Shown here in pieces: positions 10,529 through 22,692 of a stretch of 64,000 bases of DNA (its first letter is position 1; the number at the start of each line of letters is the position of its first letter). The translations under genes and the position numbers were made by a program. The DNA comes from Triticum aestivum. Its lineage: Eukaryota; Streptophyta; Magnoliopsida; Poales; Poaceae. The notes beneath the pieces are model-generated. The model saw only the letters and a list, made by a program, of their open reading frames with translations. It was not told the origin of the DNA and did not search any database. The stretch spans positions 708,300,336-708,364,335 of the forward strand of contig NC_057810.1 of the NCBI RefSeq assembly GCF_018294505.1. The letters are read 5' to 3'.

Positions 10529-12723
10529 GAGCAACTCCAATGCGCCGACTCATTTCATGCGCACGCATCCGTTTGAATCGACGCGGACAGAATAGTCGGC
10601 CCAACGCGCCGACCCAAATGGACGCACCTCCGCTTTTCGTCCGCCTGCCGACCCGTTCCCAGCCTAATTTTGAGCCTAATTTGCGTCGGTGTGGACGCAC
10701 GCGACGCGCGCCTATTACTCCACTAACCCGCTAGTCGGTGGCACATTGGCCATCATCTTCCATTCATATCGACAGCAAACCCTCATCTGCCCCGACCCGT
10801 CGTCGCCGCCGCCCATTTTTCAGTGCCTCCGCCTGCAACCCGTGCCGACACAACTCCCCATCACCGCCACCTCCCATGTCGCCGGCACCACCGCCCCTCC
10901 GCCTGGGCACCGGAAGCTTCCCATCCCACACTCTGACGTAGCCGCGAGCAGGAAGCCGCCTCCCTGACCCTGACCAACTACTTCGTCCGACACCGCCCGC
11001 TGTCCTGGCGCTGGCACGCTCGACGGACACCACTAGGCCAGCCACCTGGTCCAAGGGAGGCGCACGTCAATTCTCTTCACCGCCCAGCTTCTTCGTCGAC
11101 GTAAACTGTTCAATAGTTTGCAAAGGTAAAAATGGACTCCGCCGACGAGTTCTTTTTCCACAATTTCATGTGTGACTCCGACGATTCCTCACCTAATGAT
11201 GAGGAGATGTTAGTTGTTATGTTTGGTCCATGACCACCTTAATAGGCAGCGACCATTGTTCCGGGGCTCAATCCCAGGGCATATTCTAGCGTTGAATCGC
11301 AACGAGAGAGCGGCCATTTGCTTCTTTGGAAGGACTACTTTGACACAACCAACCCGCTGTTCAAACATCAAAAATCCGGTGACGTTTTTATATGGCTAGA
11401 CATCTTTTCAACCGTATTAGAGAGGGGTGGTCGGATACGATAACTATTTTGAGTGGAAAGAGGATGCCCTTGAAAAGATTGGCTTCTCATCTTATCAAAA
11501 ATGCACTGCAGCCATCCGATGCTTGCATACGGAGTGCCCGATGATCTCATTGATGAGTACGTCCGTATGAGCGAGTCTACATGCCTAGAGTCCATGTATA
11601 GGTTCTGCAAGGCTGTGATTATTGTGTTTGGCCCTTAGTACGTGAGAGAGCCGATTGCTCAAGATACAACCTGCTTGTTGGCGATGAATGCCAGCAGAGG
11701 CTTCCCAGGGATGCTTGGCAGCATAGGCTGCATGCATTGGAAGTGGAAGAACTACCCTTCTGCTTGGCAAGGGAGGTATAAGGGCCATGTAAGGGCTTGC
11801 ACTGTCATACTTGAGATTGTGGCATCTCAAGATCTCTGGATTTGGCACTCTTTCCTCGACATGGCCGGGTCGCACAATGATATCAACGTGCTTCAACACT
11901 CGCCGGTGTTTGCAAGGCTTGCCGAAGGCAACAATCCACTGGTGAATGTTACCATCAACGGCCATGACTACGACAAAGGATACTACCTAGGTGATGACAT
12001 CTATCCTCAGTGGAGCAATATTGTGAAGACAATCCCCAACCATATCGGAGAGAAGAGGAAAATGTTTGCTCAAGAGCAAGAGAGTGCTAGGAAGAGTGTC
12101 GAGCATGCCTTTGGTGTTCTGCAATCTCGATGGGGCATCGTTCGGTATCATGCTAGAACTTGAAGCACCAAGAAGTTGTAGGAGGTGATGACTGCTTGTG
12201 TGATCATGCACAATAGGATCGTAGAGGATGAGCGCCTGGAACGTATCTACGATCAAGGGTTTTAATTTCAGCGTGAGAATGTTGTGCATGAGCATGGAGG
12301 AGGAGCGGCAACGTTTGCACAATTCACCTAATTTCATGATGAAATGGGTGATTGGGAAACTCACATGCAGCTGCAAAATGATTTGGTTGAGTATATGTAG
12401 GATCATATTGGCAATCAGTACACGTATCTTTTTTCAAATGTGTTTGAGACAATTTAATTTTTATTAGGCTTTGTAAAACCATGCTAAATTTATTTGGTTG
12501 TGAAACTATGTTATTTTTTGTTTGCTTGTGAAATTATGGAACATGTGTGCATATTTGTTGAAAAATAGCGGCCAGCTGGCCACGCCGGCAAATATGGGTC
12601 GACGCGTTGGGCGCACTGCCGACCCAAATGATAATCAGGGCGGACGCCGAGCGGGCAGCCGACCCAAATGGATAAAAAGCGGATAAATTGCCGTCCGTTT
12701 GGTTCGGCGCGTTGGAGTTGCTC
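10529..12723 (+). mobile_element. Inner PIF/Harbinger element with terminal repeats and TAA duplication
   Basis: Left end GAGCAACTCCAATGCGCCGA (10529) and right end, read in reverse, GAGCAACTCCAACGCGCCGA (ending 12723) form a 20-bp terminal inverted repeat with one mismatch. TAA occurs directly outside both ends (10526-10528 and 12724-12726), the 3-bp TWA duplication expected for PIF/Harbinger. It carries a broken transposase (11131-12455); no Myb-like second gene was seen. Confidence 0.9.
11131..12455 (+). pseudogene. PIF/Harbinger transposase (DDE_Tnp_4 family), catalytically dead
   Basis: Starts MDSADEFFFHNFMCDSDD at 11131. The catalytic part is open from 11640 to 12163: GFPGMLGSIGCMHWKWKN, GSHNDINVLQHSPVF (second Asp), and ARKSVEHAFGVLQSRWGIV (Glu). 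The first Asp of the DDE triad, normally in a SIDCMHW context, is Gly here (GGC at 11726-11728). Other breaks: a frameshift near 11220, TAG at 11637-11639, and TGA at 12162-12164, after which related sequence continues to about 12455 (YTYLFSNVFETI). The family cuts and pastes DNA with the help of a Myb-like partner protein. This copy should be inactive. Confidence 0.88.
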
Positions 12724-13239
12724 TAAACGGACATGCGTCTCTATTTTGTCCGCCGCGACCCATTTTTGGCCCAGATTTAGGCCGCGTTTGCGCAGGCATA
12801 GACACGAAACGGACGCGCGCGACATTGCCGTTCCTTCCCCTGGCTCGCCAGTTGGTGGTACATTGGCCATTCCATCTTCCTCTCATTGACAGGCAGCACC
12901 AGGGCCGCTCAACCCTTCATCGCCGCCACCCAGTTTTGGTGCCCAGGTCAGCCGTCTGCATCCACGTACCTCCCCCCGCAGCATGCCACCTTCCAACATC
13001 GCCGCCACCACCACCTTGCCCCATCGCCGCTGCAAGCACACTGACATCGCCTCCATCACCCCCTCGCCCCACCACTGCTTGCAGCAACAAACCGCGGCGA
13101 CCTCGCTCGCCGGACATCGCTATGCTCGCCAGACGCCGACATGCCTACTACCTGGTCCAGAGGAGGCGCGAGGCTCTTCACCGACTAGCTTCTTCCATAA
13201 TGCCCGCAAACTGTTCGATGGTTTGCCCGCAAGGTATAA

Positions 13240-13430
13240 ATGGACTACGACAATGAGTTCTTTTTCCACAATTTCATTTGCTACTCGGATGATTCTTCAT
13301 CCGACGATGAAGAGCTTATGGCTGCTAAGTTGATCGTCCATGACCACCTTAGTAGGCAGCGGCCGATGTTGAGGGGCTCGATCCCAAGGCACACTCCAGC
13401 GTTGCAACAAAGAGAGCAGTCATTTTGTAC
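13240..13430 (+). pseudogene. N-terminal fragment of the outer Harbinger transposase
   Basis: MDYDNEFFFHNFICYSDDSS, then VHDHLSRQRPMLRGSIP, parallel to the start of the inner transposase (MDSADEFFFHNFMCDSDD). About 60 codons remain before the sequence changes to an unrelated repeat near 13440. The frame here is intact, unlike the matching part of the inner copy, which has a frameshift. All catalytic parts are missing. Confidence 0.75.
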
Positions 13431-13444
13431 TCTGGAAGGACCTA

Positions 13445-14384
13445 TAGTCAACATTCACACGACACCACCAGAGGAAGAACAACACAACATATCATCAAAA
13501 TATTGAATGGTGATCAACGTCACATGATTACTAGTAACAAGACTACTCTCATGTCCTCACAAATAGAAGTACTCACAATCATAATATTGCTCATGATCAT
13601 ACTACGTAAAAATATGTGTTTAGCAATCTGAACATATAGATTTTCCACCAAGTAAACCAACTAGCATCAACTAAAAGGTGTAATCAACACTACTAGCACT
13701 CCCAGGTACCAATCTTAGGTTGGATACAAAGATTGAGCACAAGAGATGAACTAGGGTTTGGAGATGAGATGGTACTGGTGAAGATGTTGATGAAGATGAA
13801 GCCTCCCACAATGTGAGGAGCATTGGTGATGACGATGGCTTCAATTTCCCCCTTTCAGAGGGAAGTTTCCCCGGCAAAATCGCTTTGTCGAAGAGCAAAA
13901 GTGCTCTGCCTTTGGTTCCGCCCTGAGACGGTGGCTAAAGATCCTAAAAGTGTTCTCTTTATTTATTTTTCTAGGGTAAATGACTTTATATAGGAGAAGA
14001 TCGTTAGTAGTGGCCCTTCAAGCCACCATGATGTGCCCTGGAGGTAGGGCGCACCCCATGGCTTGTGGGCCCACAAAGAGTCTTCTCCGGTACTTCTTTC
14101 CTCCAGTATTTTTTGTGTATTTCAAAATAAATCTCCGTAAAATGTCACGTCATTTTTAGCTCCGGAGAATTGATATCTCTATTGTAGCTTTTTTATATCA
14201 AAATTCCAGCTATCGACAATCTTCCTCTTTTGATATATTTCATTTTAAGAGAGAAAATGCATTAGAATTGTATCAAAATGTGAAACATAACTTAAAAACA
14301 ATATCAACAACAGTAAGAAAACATGATGCAAAATGGACGTATCAGGGCGCGGGCTCTTATTCACATATACTCTCGTAGAATAGA
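13445..14384. repeat. Unclassified Triticeae-type repeat R, left copy
   Basis: About 940 bp beginning TAGTCAACATTCACACGACA and matching 24054-24988 almost base for base in the same orientation, including the end CTCTTATTCACATATACTC. It ends exactly where the BARE-type LTR starts at 14385. It contains no convincing reading frame. I cannot tell whether R is an LTR, part of a larger transposon, or a separate repeat. Confidence 0.7.
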
Positions 14385-15668
14385 TGTTGGAAATATGCCC
14401 TAGAGGCAATAATAAATGATTATTATAATGTTTCCTTGTTCATGATAATTGTCTATTGTTCATGCTATAATTGTATTAACCGGAAACAGTGATACATGTG
14501 TGAATACATAGACCACAACATGTCCCTAGTGAGCCTCTAGTTGACTAGCTCGTTGATCAACAAATAGTCATGGTTTCCTAACTATGGACATTGGATGTCA
14601 TTGATAACGGGAACACATCATTGGGAGAATGATGTGATGGACAAGACCCAATCCTAAGCATAGCACAAGATCGTGTAGTTCGTTTGCTAAAGCTTTTCTA
14701 ATGTCAAGTATCAGTTCCTTAGACCATGAGATTGTGTAACTCCCGGATATCGTAGGAGTGCTTTGGGTGTACCAAACGTCACAACGTAACTGGGTGACTA
14801 TAAAGGTGCACTACAAGTATCTCCGAAAGTGTCTGTTGGGTTAGCACGAATCAAGACTGGGATTTGTCACTCCGTAAGACGGAGAGGTATCTCTGGGCCC
14901 ACTCGGTAATGCATCATCATAATGAGGTCAATGTGACTAAGTGGTTGGTCACGGGATCATGCATTATGTAACGAGTAAAGTGACTTGCCGGTAACGAGAT
15001 TGAACGAGGTATTGGGATACCGACGATCGAATCTCGGGCAAGTAACGTACCGATTGATAAAGGGAATTGTATACGGGATTACTTGAATCCTCAACATCGT
15101 AGTTCATCCGATGAAATCATCATAGAACATGTGGGAGCCAACATGGGTATCCAGATCCCGCTGTTGGTTATTGGCTGGAGAGCTGTCTCGGTCATGTCTG
15201 CGTGATTCCCGAACCCGTAGGGTCTACACACTTAAGGTTCGGTGATGCAAGGGTTATTAGGAAGACTTGTATGTGATTACCGAATGTTGTTCGGAGTCCC
15301 GGATGAGATCCCAGACATCACGAGGAGTTCCGGAATGGTCTGGAGGTGAAGATTTATATATGGGAAGTTGTAATACGATCACCGGAAAAGTTCGGGGGCA
15401 TACTGGTATTGTACCGGGGCCACCGGAAGGGTTCCGGGGGTCCACCGAGAGGGGCCACCTCTCCCGGAGGGCCTCATGGGCCGTAGAGGGAAGGGAACCA
15501 GCCCTTAGAGGGCTGGGAGCATCCCCCCTTGGGCCCATGTGCCTAGGGTTGGGGGGGGGGAACCCTAAGGGGGCGCCCCCTTTGCTTGAGGGGCAAGTCC
15601 CCCCCCCTTGGCCGCCGCCCCCCCTCTAGATCTCATCTAGAGGGGGCCGGCCCCCCTTCCTCCTCCCC

Positions 15669-15678
15669 CTATAAATAG
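15669..15678 (+). promoter_or_regulatory. TATA box of the BARE-type LTR promoter
   Basis: CTATAAATAG in a G/C-rich context within the 5' LTR, about 440 bp before the LTR end. This is where the promoter of BARE-type LTRs is expected. The 3' LTR is cut off upstream of this point, so it has no such box. Confidence 0.7.
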
Positions 15679-16018
15679 AGGGGAGAGGGGAGGGCTGCAG
15701 ACACACCTCCAAGGCGCAACCCCTCCCCTCCCCAACACCTCTCCTCCTCCGCAGAAGCTTGGCGAAGCCCTGCTAGAGTACTGCCTCTCCATCACCACCA
15801 CGCCGTCGTGCTGCTGGTGGAGATCTCTTCCTCAAACTCTCCCTCCTCCCTGCTGGATCAAGGCGTGGGAGACGTCTCCGCTCCGTACGTGTGTTGAACG
15901 CGAAGGTGTCGTCCGTTCGGCGCTAGGATCATCGGTGATTTGGATCACGACGAGTACGACTCCATCAACCCCGTTCTCTTGAACGCTTCCGCTCGCGATC
16001 TACAAGGGTATGTAGATG

Positions 16019-16040
16019 CATCTCTCTCTCTCTCTCTCGT
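16019..16040. repeat. (TC)n microsatellite in the LTR
   Basis: An uninterrupted run of about ten TC dinucleotides near the end of the 5' LTR, just after the probable transcription start region. Confidence 0.85.
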
Positions 16041-16111
16041 TGCTAGATGACTCCATAGATTGATCTTGGTGATGCGTAGAAAAATTTTATTTTCTGCAAC
16101 GATCTCCAACA

Positions 16112-17397
16112 GTGGCATCATGAGCTAGGTCTATGTGTAGTTTCTATGCACGAGTAGAACACAATTTTGTTGTGGGCGTACATTTTGTCAATTTACTTGC
16201 CAATACTAGTCTTATCTTGTTTCGGCGGCATAGTGGGATGAAGCGGCCCGGACCGACCTTACACGTACACTTACGTGAGACAGGTTCCACCGACTGACAT
16301 GCACTAGTTGCATAAGGTGGCTAGCGGGTGTCTGTCTCTCCCACTTTAGTCGGATCGGATTCGATGAAAAGGGTCCTTATGAAGGGTAAATAGAAATTGG
16401 CATATCACATTGTGGTTTTGGCGTAGGTAAGAAACGTTCTTTCTAGAACCCTATAGCAGCCACGTAAAAACTTGCAACAACAATTAGAGGACGTCGAACT
16501 TGTTTTTGCAGCATATGCCTTGTGTTGTGATATGGCCAAAAGGATGTGATGAATGAAATATATGTGATGTATGAGATTGATCATGTTCTTGTAATAGGAA
16601 TCACGACTTGCATGTCGATGAGTATGACAACCGGCAGGAGCCATAGGAGTTGTCTTTATTTATTGTATGACCTGCTGTCACTGAATAACGCCATGTAATT
16701 ACTTTACTTCTTTGCTAAACCGTTAGCCATAGTAGTAGAAGTAATAGTTGGCGAGACAACTTCATGGACACACGATGATGGAGATCATGATGGTTGAGAT
16801 CATGGTGTCATGCCGGTGACGATGATGATCATGGAGCCCCGAAGATGGAGATCAAAGGAGCAAAATGATATTGGCCATATCATGTCACTATTTGATTGCA
16901 TGTGATGTTTATCATGTTTTTGCATCATATTTTCTTAGAACGACGGTAGTAAATAAGATGATCCCTCATAACAATTTCAAGAAAGTGTTCCCCCTAACTG
17001 TTGGCCATTGCGAAAGTTCATTGTTTCGAAGCACCACGTGATGATCGGGTGTGATAGATCCCAACGTTCACATACGGTGTAAGCCAGATTTACACGTGCA
17101 AAAACACTTAGGTTGACTTGACGAGCCTAGCATGTACAGACATGGCCTCGGAACACAAGAGACCGAAAGGTCGAGCATGAGTCGTATAGAAGATACGATC
17201 AAGATAGAGATGTTCACCGATGATGACTAGTCCGTCTCACGTGATGATCGGACACGGCCTAGTTGACTCGGATCATGTATCACTTAGATGACTAGAGGGA
17301 TGTCTATCTGAGTGGGAGTTCATTAAATAATTTGATTAGATGAAGTTAATTATCATGAACTTAGTCTAAAACCTTTGCAAAATGTCTTGTAGATCAA
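16112..17397 (+). other. Untranslated leader of the BARE-type element with degenerate primer site
   Basis: About 1.3 kb between LTR and gag, typical of BARE-type elements. The primer site next to the LTR reads TGGCATCATGAGC and departs from the usual TGGTATCAGAGC by a substitution and an extra base. No long frame is present. Motifs such as CACGTGATGATCGG recur near 17035 and 17240. Confidence 0.75.
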
Positions 17398-20300
17398 ATG
17401 GCCCACGCTCATGTCAACCTCAACTTCAACGCGTTCCTAGAGAAAACCAAGCTGAAAGATGATGGCAACAACTATACGGACTAGGTCCGGAACCTGAGGA
17501 TCATCCTCATAGCTGCCAAGAAAGCATATGTCGTAGAAGCACCGCTAGGTGAAGCACCCGTCCCAGCGAACCAAGACGTTATGAACGCTTGGTAGTCACG
17601 TGTTGATGACTACTCCCTCGTTCAGTGCGGCATGCTTTACAGCTTAGAACCGGGGCTCCAAAAGCGTTTTGAGCAACACGGAGCATATGAGATGTTCGAA
17701 GAGCTGAAAATGGTTTTCCAAGCTCATTCCCGGGTCGAGAGATATGAAGTCTCTGACAAGTTCTACAGTTGTAAGATGGAGGAAAATAGTTCTGTCAGCG
17801 AGCACATACTCAAAATGTCTGGGTTGCACAACCGCTTGTCCCAGCTGGACATTAACCTCCCGGACGAGGCGGTCATTGACAGAATCCTCCAGTCGCTCCC
17901 ACCTAGCTACAAGAGCTTTGTGATGAACTACAATATGCAGGGGATGGTGAAAACTATTCCTGAGGTATTTTCAATGCTGAAATCAGCAGAGGTAGAAATC
18001 AAAAAGGAACATCAAGTGTTGATGGTCAATAAAACCACTAGTTTCAAGAAAGGCAAGGGTAAGAAGAACTTCAAGAAGGACATCAAGGGTAAGAAGAACT
18101 TCAAGAAGGACAGCAAGGGAGTTGCCGTGCCCGGTAAACCAGTTGCCGGGAAGAAGCCAAAGCACGGACCCAAACCTGAGACTGAGTGCTTTTATTGCAA
18201 AGGGAACGGTCACTGGAAGCGGAACTGCCCCAAGTACTTAGAGGATAAGAAGGCCGGCAACACCAAAGGTATATGTGATATACATGTTATTGATGTGTAC
18301 CTTACCGGTACTCGTAGTAGCTCATGGGTATTTGATACCGGTGCGGTTTCTCATATTTGTAACTCAAAACAGGAGCTGCGGAATAAGCAGAGACTGGCGA
18401 AGGACGAGGTGACGATGCGCGTCGGGAATAGTTCCAAGGTCGATGTGATGGCCGTCGGCACGCTACCTCTAAATTTACATACGGGATTAGTTTTAAACCT
18501 CAATAATTGTTATTTAGTGCCAGCTTTGAGCATGCACATTGTATCTGGATCTCGTTTAATGCGAGATGGCTACTCATTTAAATCCAAGAATAATGGTCGT
18601 TCTATTTATATGAGAGATATGTTTTATGGTCATGCCCCGCTGGTCAATGGTTTATTCTTAATGAATCTCGAACATGATGTTACACATATTCATAGTGTGA
18701 ATACCAAAAGATGTAAGATTGATAATGATAGTCCCACATATCTGTGGCACTGCCGCCTTGGTCACATTATTGTCAAACGCATGAAGAAGATCCATACAGA
18801 TGGACTTTTGGAGTCTCTTGATTTCGAATCATTTGACACGTGCGAACCATGCCTCATGGGCAAAATGACCAAGACTCCGTTCTCCAGAACAATGGAGCGA
18901 GCAACCAACTTATTGGAGATTATACATACTGATGTGTGCGGTCCAATGAGCGTTGAGGCTCGCGGTGGCTATCGTTATGTTCTCACCCTCACTGATGACT
19001 TAAGTAGAGATGGGTATGTCTACTTAATGAAACACAAGTCTGAGACCTTTGAAAAGTTCAAGGAATTTCATAATGAGGTAGAGAATCAACGTGACAGAAA
19101 AATAAAGTTCTTACGATCAGATCGTGGGGGAGAATATTTAAGTCACGAGTTTGGTACACACTTAAGGAAATGTGGAATTGTTTCACAACTCACGCCGCCT
19201 GGAACACCTCAGCGTAACGGTGTGTCCGAACGTCGTAATCGCACTCTATTGGATATGGTGCGGTCTATGATGTCTCTTACCGATTTACTGCTATCATTTT
19301 GGGGATACGCTTTAGAGACAGCTACATTCACTTTAAATAGGGCACCGTCTAAATCCGTTGAGATGACACCATATGAATTATGGTTTGGAAAGAAACCTAA
19401 GATGTCGTTTCTAAATGTTTGGGGATGCGATGCTTATGTCAAGAAACTTCAACCTGAAAAGCTTGAACCCAAGTCAGAAAAATGCGTCTTCATAGGATAC
19501 CCTAAGGAAACCATTGGGTATACCTTCTACCTCAGATCCGGAGGCAAGATCTTTGTTACCATGAACGGGTCCTTTCCGGAGAAAGAGTTTCTCTCGAAAG
19601 AAGTAAGTGCGAGGAAAGTGGAACTTGATGAAGTACTACCTCTTGAACCGGTAAGTAGCGCATCTCAGGAAGATGTTCCTGTGGTGCCTGCACCGACTAG
19701 AGAGGAAATTAATGATGATGATCAAGGTACTTCGGATCAAGTTACTACTGAACTTCGTAGGTCCACAAGGACACGTTCCACACCAGAGTGGTATGGCAAC
19801 CCTGTCTTGGAAATCATGTTGTTAGACAACGGTGAACCTTCAAACTATGAAGAAGCGATGGCGGACCCAGATTCCAACAAATGGCTTGAAGCCATGAAAT
19901 CCGAGATAGGATCCATGTATGAAAACAAAGTATGGACTTTGACAAACTTGCCCGATGATCGGCGAGCGATAGAAAATAAATGGATCTTTAAGAAGAAGAC
20001 GGACGCGGATGGTAATGTTACCATATATAAAGCTCGACTTGTCGCTAAGGGTTATCGGCAAGTTCAAGGGGTTGACTACGATGAAACTTTCTCTCCCGTA
20101 GCGAAGCTGAAGTCCGTCCAAATCATGTTAGCAATTGCCGCATACTATGATTATAAGATATGGCAAATGGACGTCAAAATGGCATTCCTTAACGGCTATC
20201 TTAAGGAAGAACTGTATATGATGCAGCCCGAAGGTTTTGTCGATTCTAAGAATGCTAACAAGGTATGCAAGCTCCAGCGATCCATTTATGGGCTGGTGCA

Positions 20301-21405
20301 AGCATCTCGGAGTTGGAACATTCGCTTTGATGAGATGATCAAAGCTTTGGGTTTATGCAGACTTATGGAGAAGCCTGCGTTTACAAGAAAGTGAGTGGGA
20401 GCTCTGTAGCATTTCTCATATTATATGTGGATGACATACTTTTGATGGGAAATGACATAGAACTTTTGGACAGCATAAAGGCCTACTTCAATAAGTGTTT
20501 TTCAATGAAGGACCTTGGAGAAGCTGCTTATATATTAGGCATCAAGATCTATAGAGATAGATCGAGACGCCTCATAGGTCTTTCACAAAGCACATACCTT
20601 GACAAGATATTGAAGAAGTTCAATATGGAACAGTCCAAGAAGGGGTTTTTGCCTATGTTGCAAGGTGTGAAATTGAGCTCGGCTCAATCCCCGACCACGG
20701 CAAAAGATAAAGAAGAGATGAGCGTCATCCCCTATGCCTCAGCCATAGGGTCTATTATGTATGCCATGTTGTGTACCAGACCTGATGTAAACCTTGCCGT
20801 AAGTTTGGTTGCAAGACACCAAAGTAATCCCGGCATGGAACACTGGACAGCGGTCAAGAATATCCCAAGTACCTGAAAAGGACTAAGGATATGTTTCTCG
20901 TTTATGGAGGTGACGAAGAGCTCGTCGTAAAGGGTTACGTCGATGCTAGCTTCGACACAGATCTGGATGACTCTAAGTCACAAACCGGATACGTGTATAT
21001 TTTGAATGGTGGGGCAGTAAGCTGGTGCGGCAGCAAGCAGAGCATGGTGGCGGGATCTACATGTGAAGCGGAGTACATGGCAGCCTCGGAGGCAGCGCAT
21101 GAAGCAATCTGGATGAAGGAGTCCATCACCGACCTAGGAGTTATTCCCAATGCGTCGGGGCCGATCACTCTCTTCTGTGACAACACTGGAGCTGTTGCCC
21201 TTGCCAAGGAGCCCAGGTTTCACAAGAAGACCAGGCATATCAAGCGTCGCTTCAACTCCATTCGTGATAATGTTCAAGATGGAGACATAGATATTTGCAA
21301 AGTGCATATGGATCTGAATGTCGCAGATCCGTTGACTAAACCTCTTCCGCGGGCAAAACATGATCAACACCAGAACTCTATGGGTGTTCGATTCATCACA
21401 GTGTA
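17398..21405 (+). pseudogene. Copia gag-pol polyprotein of the BARE-type element
   Basis: Starts MAHAHVNLNFNAFLEKTKL at 17398. Two TAG stops break gag (17482-17484, 17593-17595). From 17632 the frame is open to 20394: gag, zinc knuckle CFYCKGNGHWKRNC (about 18188), protease FDTGAVSHIC (about 18331), integrase finger HCRLGH...CEPC (about 18750-18850) and DDE core (TDVCGPM, DDLSRDGYV, ERRNRTLLDM), then RT (KARLVAKGYRQ, QMDVKMAFLNG). A one-base loss near 20353 shifts the frame to 20355-20876, which holds the RT centre YVDDILLMGND. A second shift near 20866 leads to RNase H (20891-21406: VDASFDTDLDD, STCEAEYMAASEAA). Order protease-integrase-RT-RNase H is that of Ty1/copia. Four lesions make it non-autonomous. 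Confidence 0.93.
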
Positions 21406-21427
21406 ACTAGATTATTGACTCTAGTGC

Positions 21428-21438
21428 AAGTGGGAGAC
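21428..21438 (+). other. Polypurine tract of the BARE-type element
   Basis: CAAGTGGGAGAC directly before the 3' LTR at 21439, the site used to prime plus-strand DNA synthesis in LTR retrotransposons. Confidence 0.8.
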
Positions 21439-22692
21439 TGTTGGAAATATGCCCTAGAGGCAATAATAAATGATTATTATAATATTTCCTTGTTCATGAT
21501 AATTGTCTATTGTTCATGCTATAATTGTATTAACCGGAAACAATGATACATGTGTGAATACATAGACCACAACATGTCCCAAGTGAGCCTCTAGTTGATT
21601 AGCTCGTTGATCAACAGATAGTCATGGTTTCCTAACTATGGACATTGGATGTCATTGATAACGGGATCACATCATTGGGAGAATGATGTGATGGACAAGA
21701 CCCAATCCTAAGCATAGCACAAGATCGTGTAGTTCGTTTGCTAAAGCTTTTCTAATGTCAAGTATCAGTTCCTTAGACCATGAGATTGTGTAACTCCCGG
21801 ATATCGTAGGAGTGCTTTGGGTGTACCAAACGTCACAACGTAACTGGGTGACTATAAAGGTGCACTACAGGTATCTCTGAAAGTGTCTGTTGGGTTAGCA
21901 TGAATCGAGACTGGGATTTGTCACTCCGTAAGACGGAGAGGTATCTCTGGGCCCACTCGGTAATGCATCATCATAATGAGCTCAATGTGACTAAGTGGTT
22001 AGTCACGGGATCATGCATTATGTAACGAGTAAAGTGACTCGCCGGTAACAAGATTGAACGAGGTATTGGGATGCCGACGATCGAATCTCGGGCAAGTAAC
22101 GTACCGATTGATAAAGGGAATTGTATACGGGATTACTTGAATCCTCGACATCGTGGTTCATCCGATGAAATCATCGTGGAACATGTGGGAGCCAACATGG
22201 GTATCCAGATCCCGCTATTGGTTATTGGTCGGAGAGCTGTCTCGGTCATGTCTGCGTGATTCCCGAACCCGTAGGGTCTACACACTTAAGGTTCGGTGAC
22301 GCAAGGGTTATTAGGAAGACTTGTATGTGATTACCGAATGTTTTTCGGAGTCCCGGATGAGATCCTGGACATCACGAGGAGTTCCGGAATGGTCCGGAGG
22401 TGAAGATTTATATATGGGAAGTTGTAATACGGTCACCGAAAAAGTTCGAGGGCATACCGGTATTGTATCGGGGCCACCGAAAGGGTTCCGGGGGTCCACC
22501 GGGAGGGGCCACCTCTCCCGGAGGGCCTCATGGGCCGTAGAGGGAAGGGAAGCAGCCCTTAGAGGGCTGGAGGGCCTCATGGGCCGTAGAGGGAAGGGAA
22601 CCAGCCCTTAGAGGGCTGGGCGCATCCCCCCCCTTGGGCCCATGCGCCTAGGGTTGGGGGGGAAACCCTAAGGGGGGCGCCCCCTTTACTTG
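21439..22692 (+). repeat. Truncated 3' LTR of the BARE-type element
   Basis: Matches the 5' LTR from its first base to CCCCCTTT(A/G)CTTG, then switches abruptly at about 22692 to CACTA sequence. The last part, including the TATA box and transcription start, is missing. A 49-bp tandem duplication (22521-22569 and 22570-22618) is absent from the 5' LTR. Confidence 0.9.

Larger units (their letters stand above)
10464..13444 (+). mobile_element. Outer PIF/Harbinger element, interrupted and truncated
   Basis: Its left terminal repeat GAGCAACTCCAATGCGCCCA begins at 10464 after TTA. After 62 bases it is split by the inner Harbinger element (10529-12723) and resumes at about 12727 with sequence that parallels the inner element: a CCGCGACCCATTTTTGGCC segment, GTTGGTGGTACATTGGCCAT, a proline-rich leader, and the start of a transposase at 13240. 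The right end is missing: the match stops near 13430-13444 where the next repeat begins. Confidence 0.75.
14385..16111 (+). repeat. 5' LTR of BARE-type copia (1727 bp)
   Basis: Runs from TGTTGGAAATATGCCC to GATCTCCAACA. The first 1.2 kb match the partial 3' LTR at 21439-22692 closely, differing by scattered substitutions, and by one 49-bp duplication present only in the 3' copy. It contains a G/C-rich stretch and a TATA box before the expected transcription start. Confidence 0.92.
14385..22692 (+). mobile_element. BARE/WIS/Angela-type Ty1/copia retrotransposon, 3' LTR truncated
   Basis: The 5' LTR (14385-16111) begins TGTTGGAAATATGCCCTAGA, the hallmark start of the BARE/WIS/Angela group. A long untranslated leader follows, then gag-pol (17398-21405), a polypurine tract (CAAGTGGGAGAC) and the start of the 3' LTR at 21439. 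The 3' LTR stops at about 22692, where it should continue for roughly another 500 bp. The element lies in repeat R; its right target flank is lost. Confidence 0.92.

Noticed and set aside
10764..11054. 96-codon Gly/Arg-rich minus-strand frame in the Harbinger leader
   Set aside because: It lies opposite the C-rich leader of the transposase and has no known motif.
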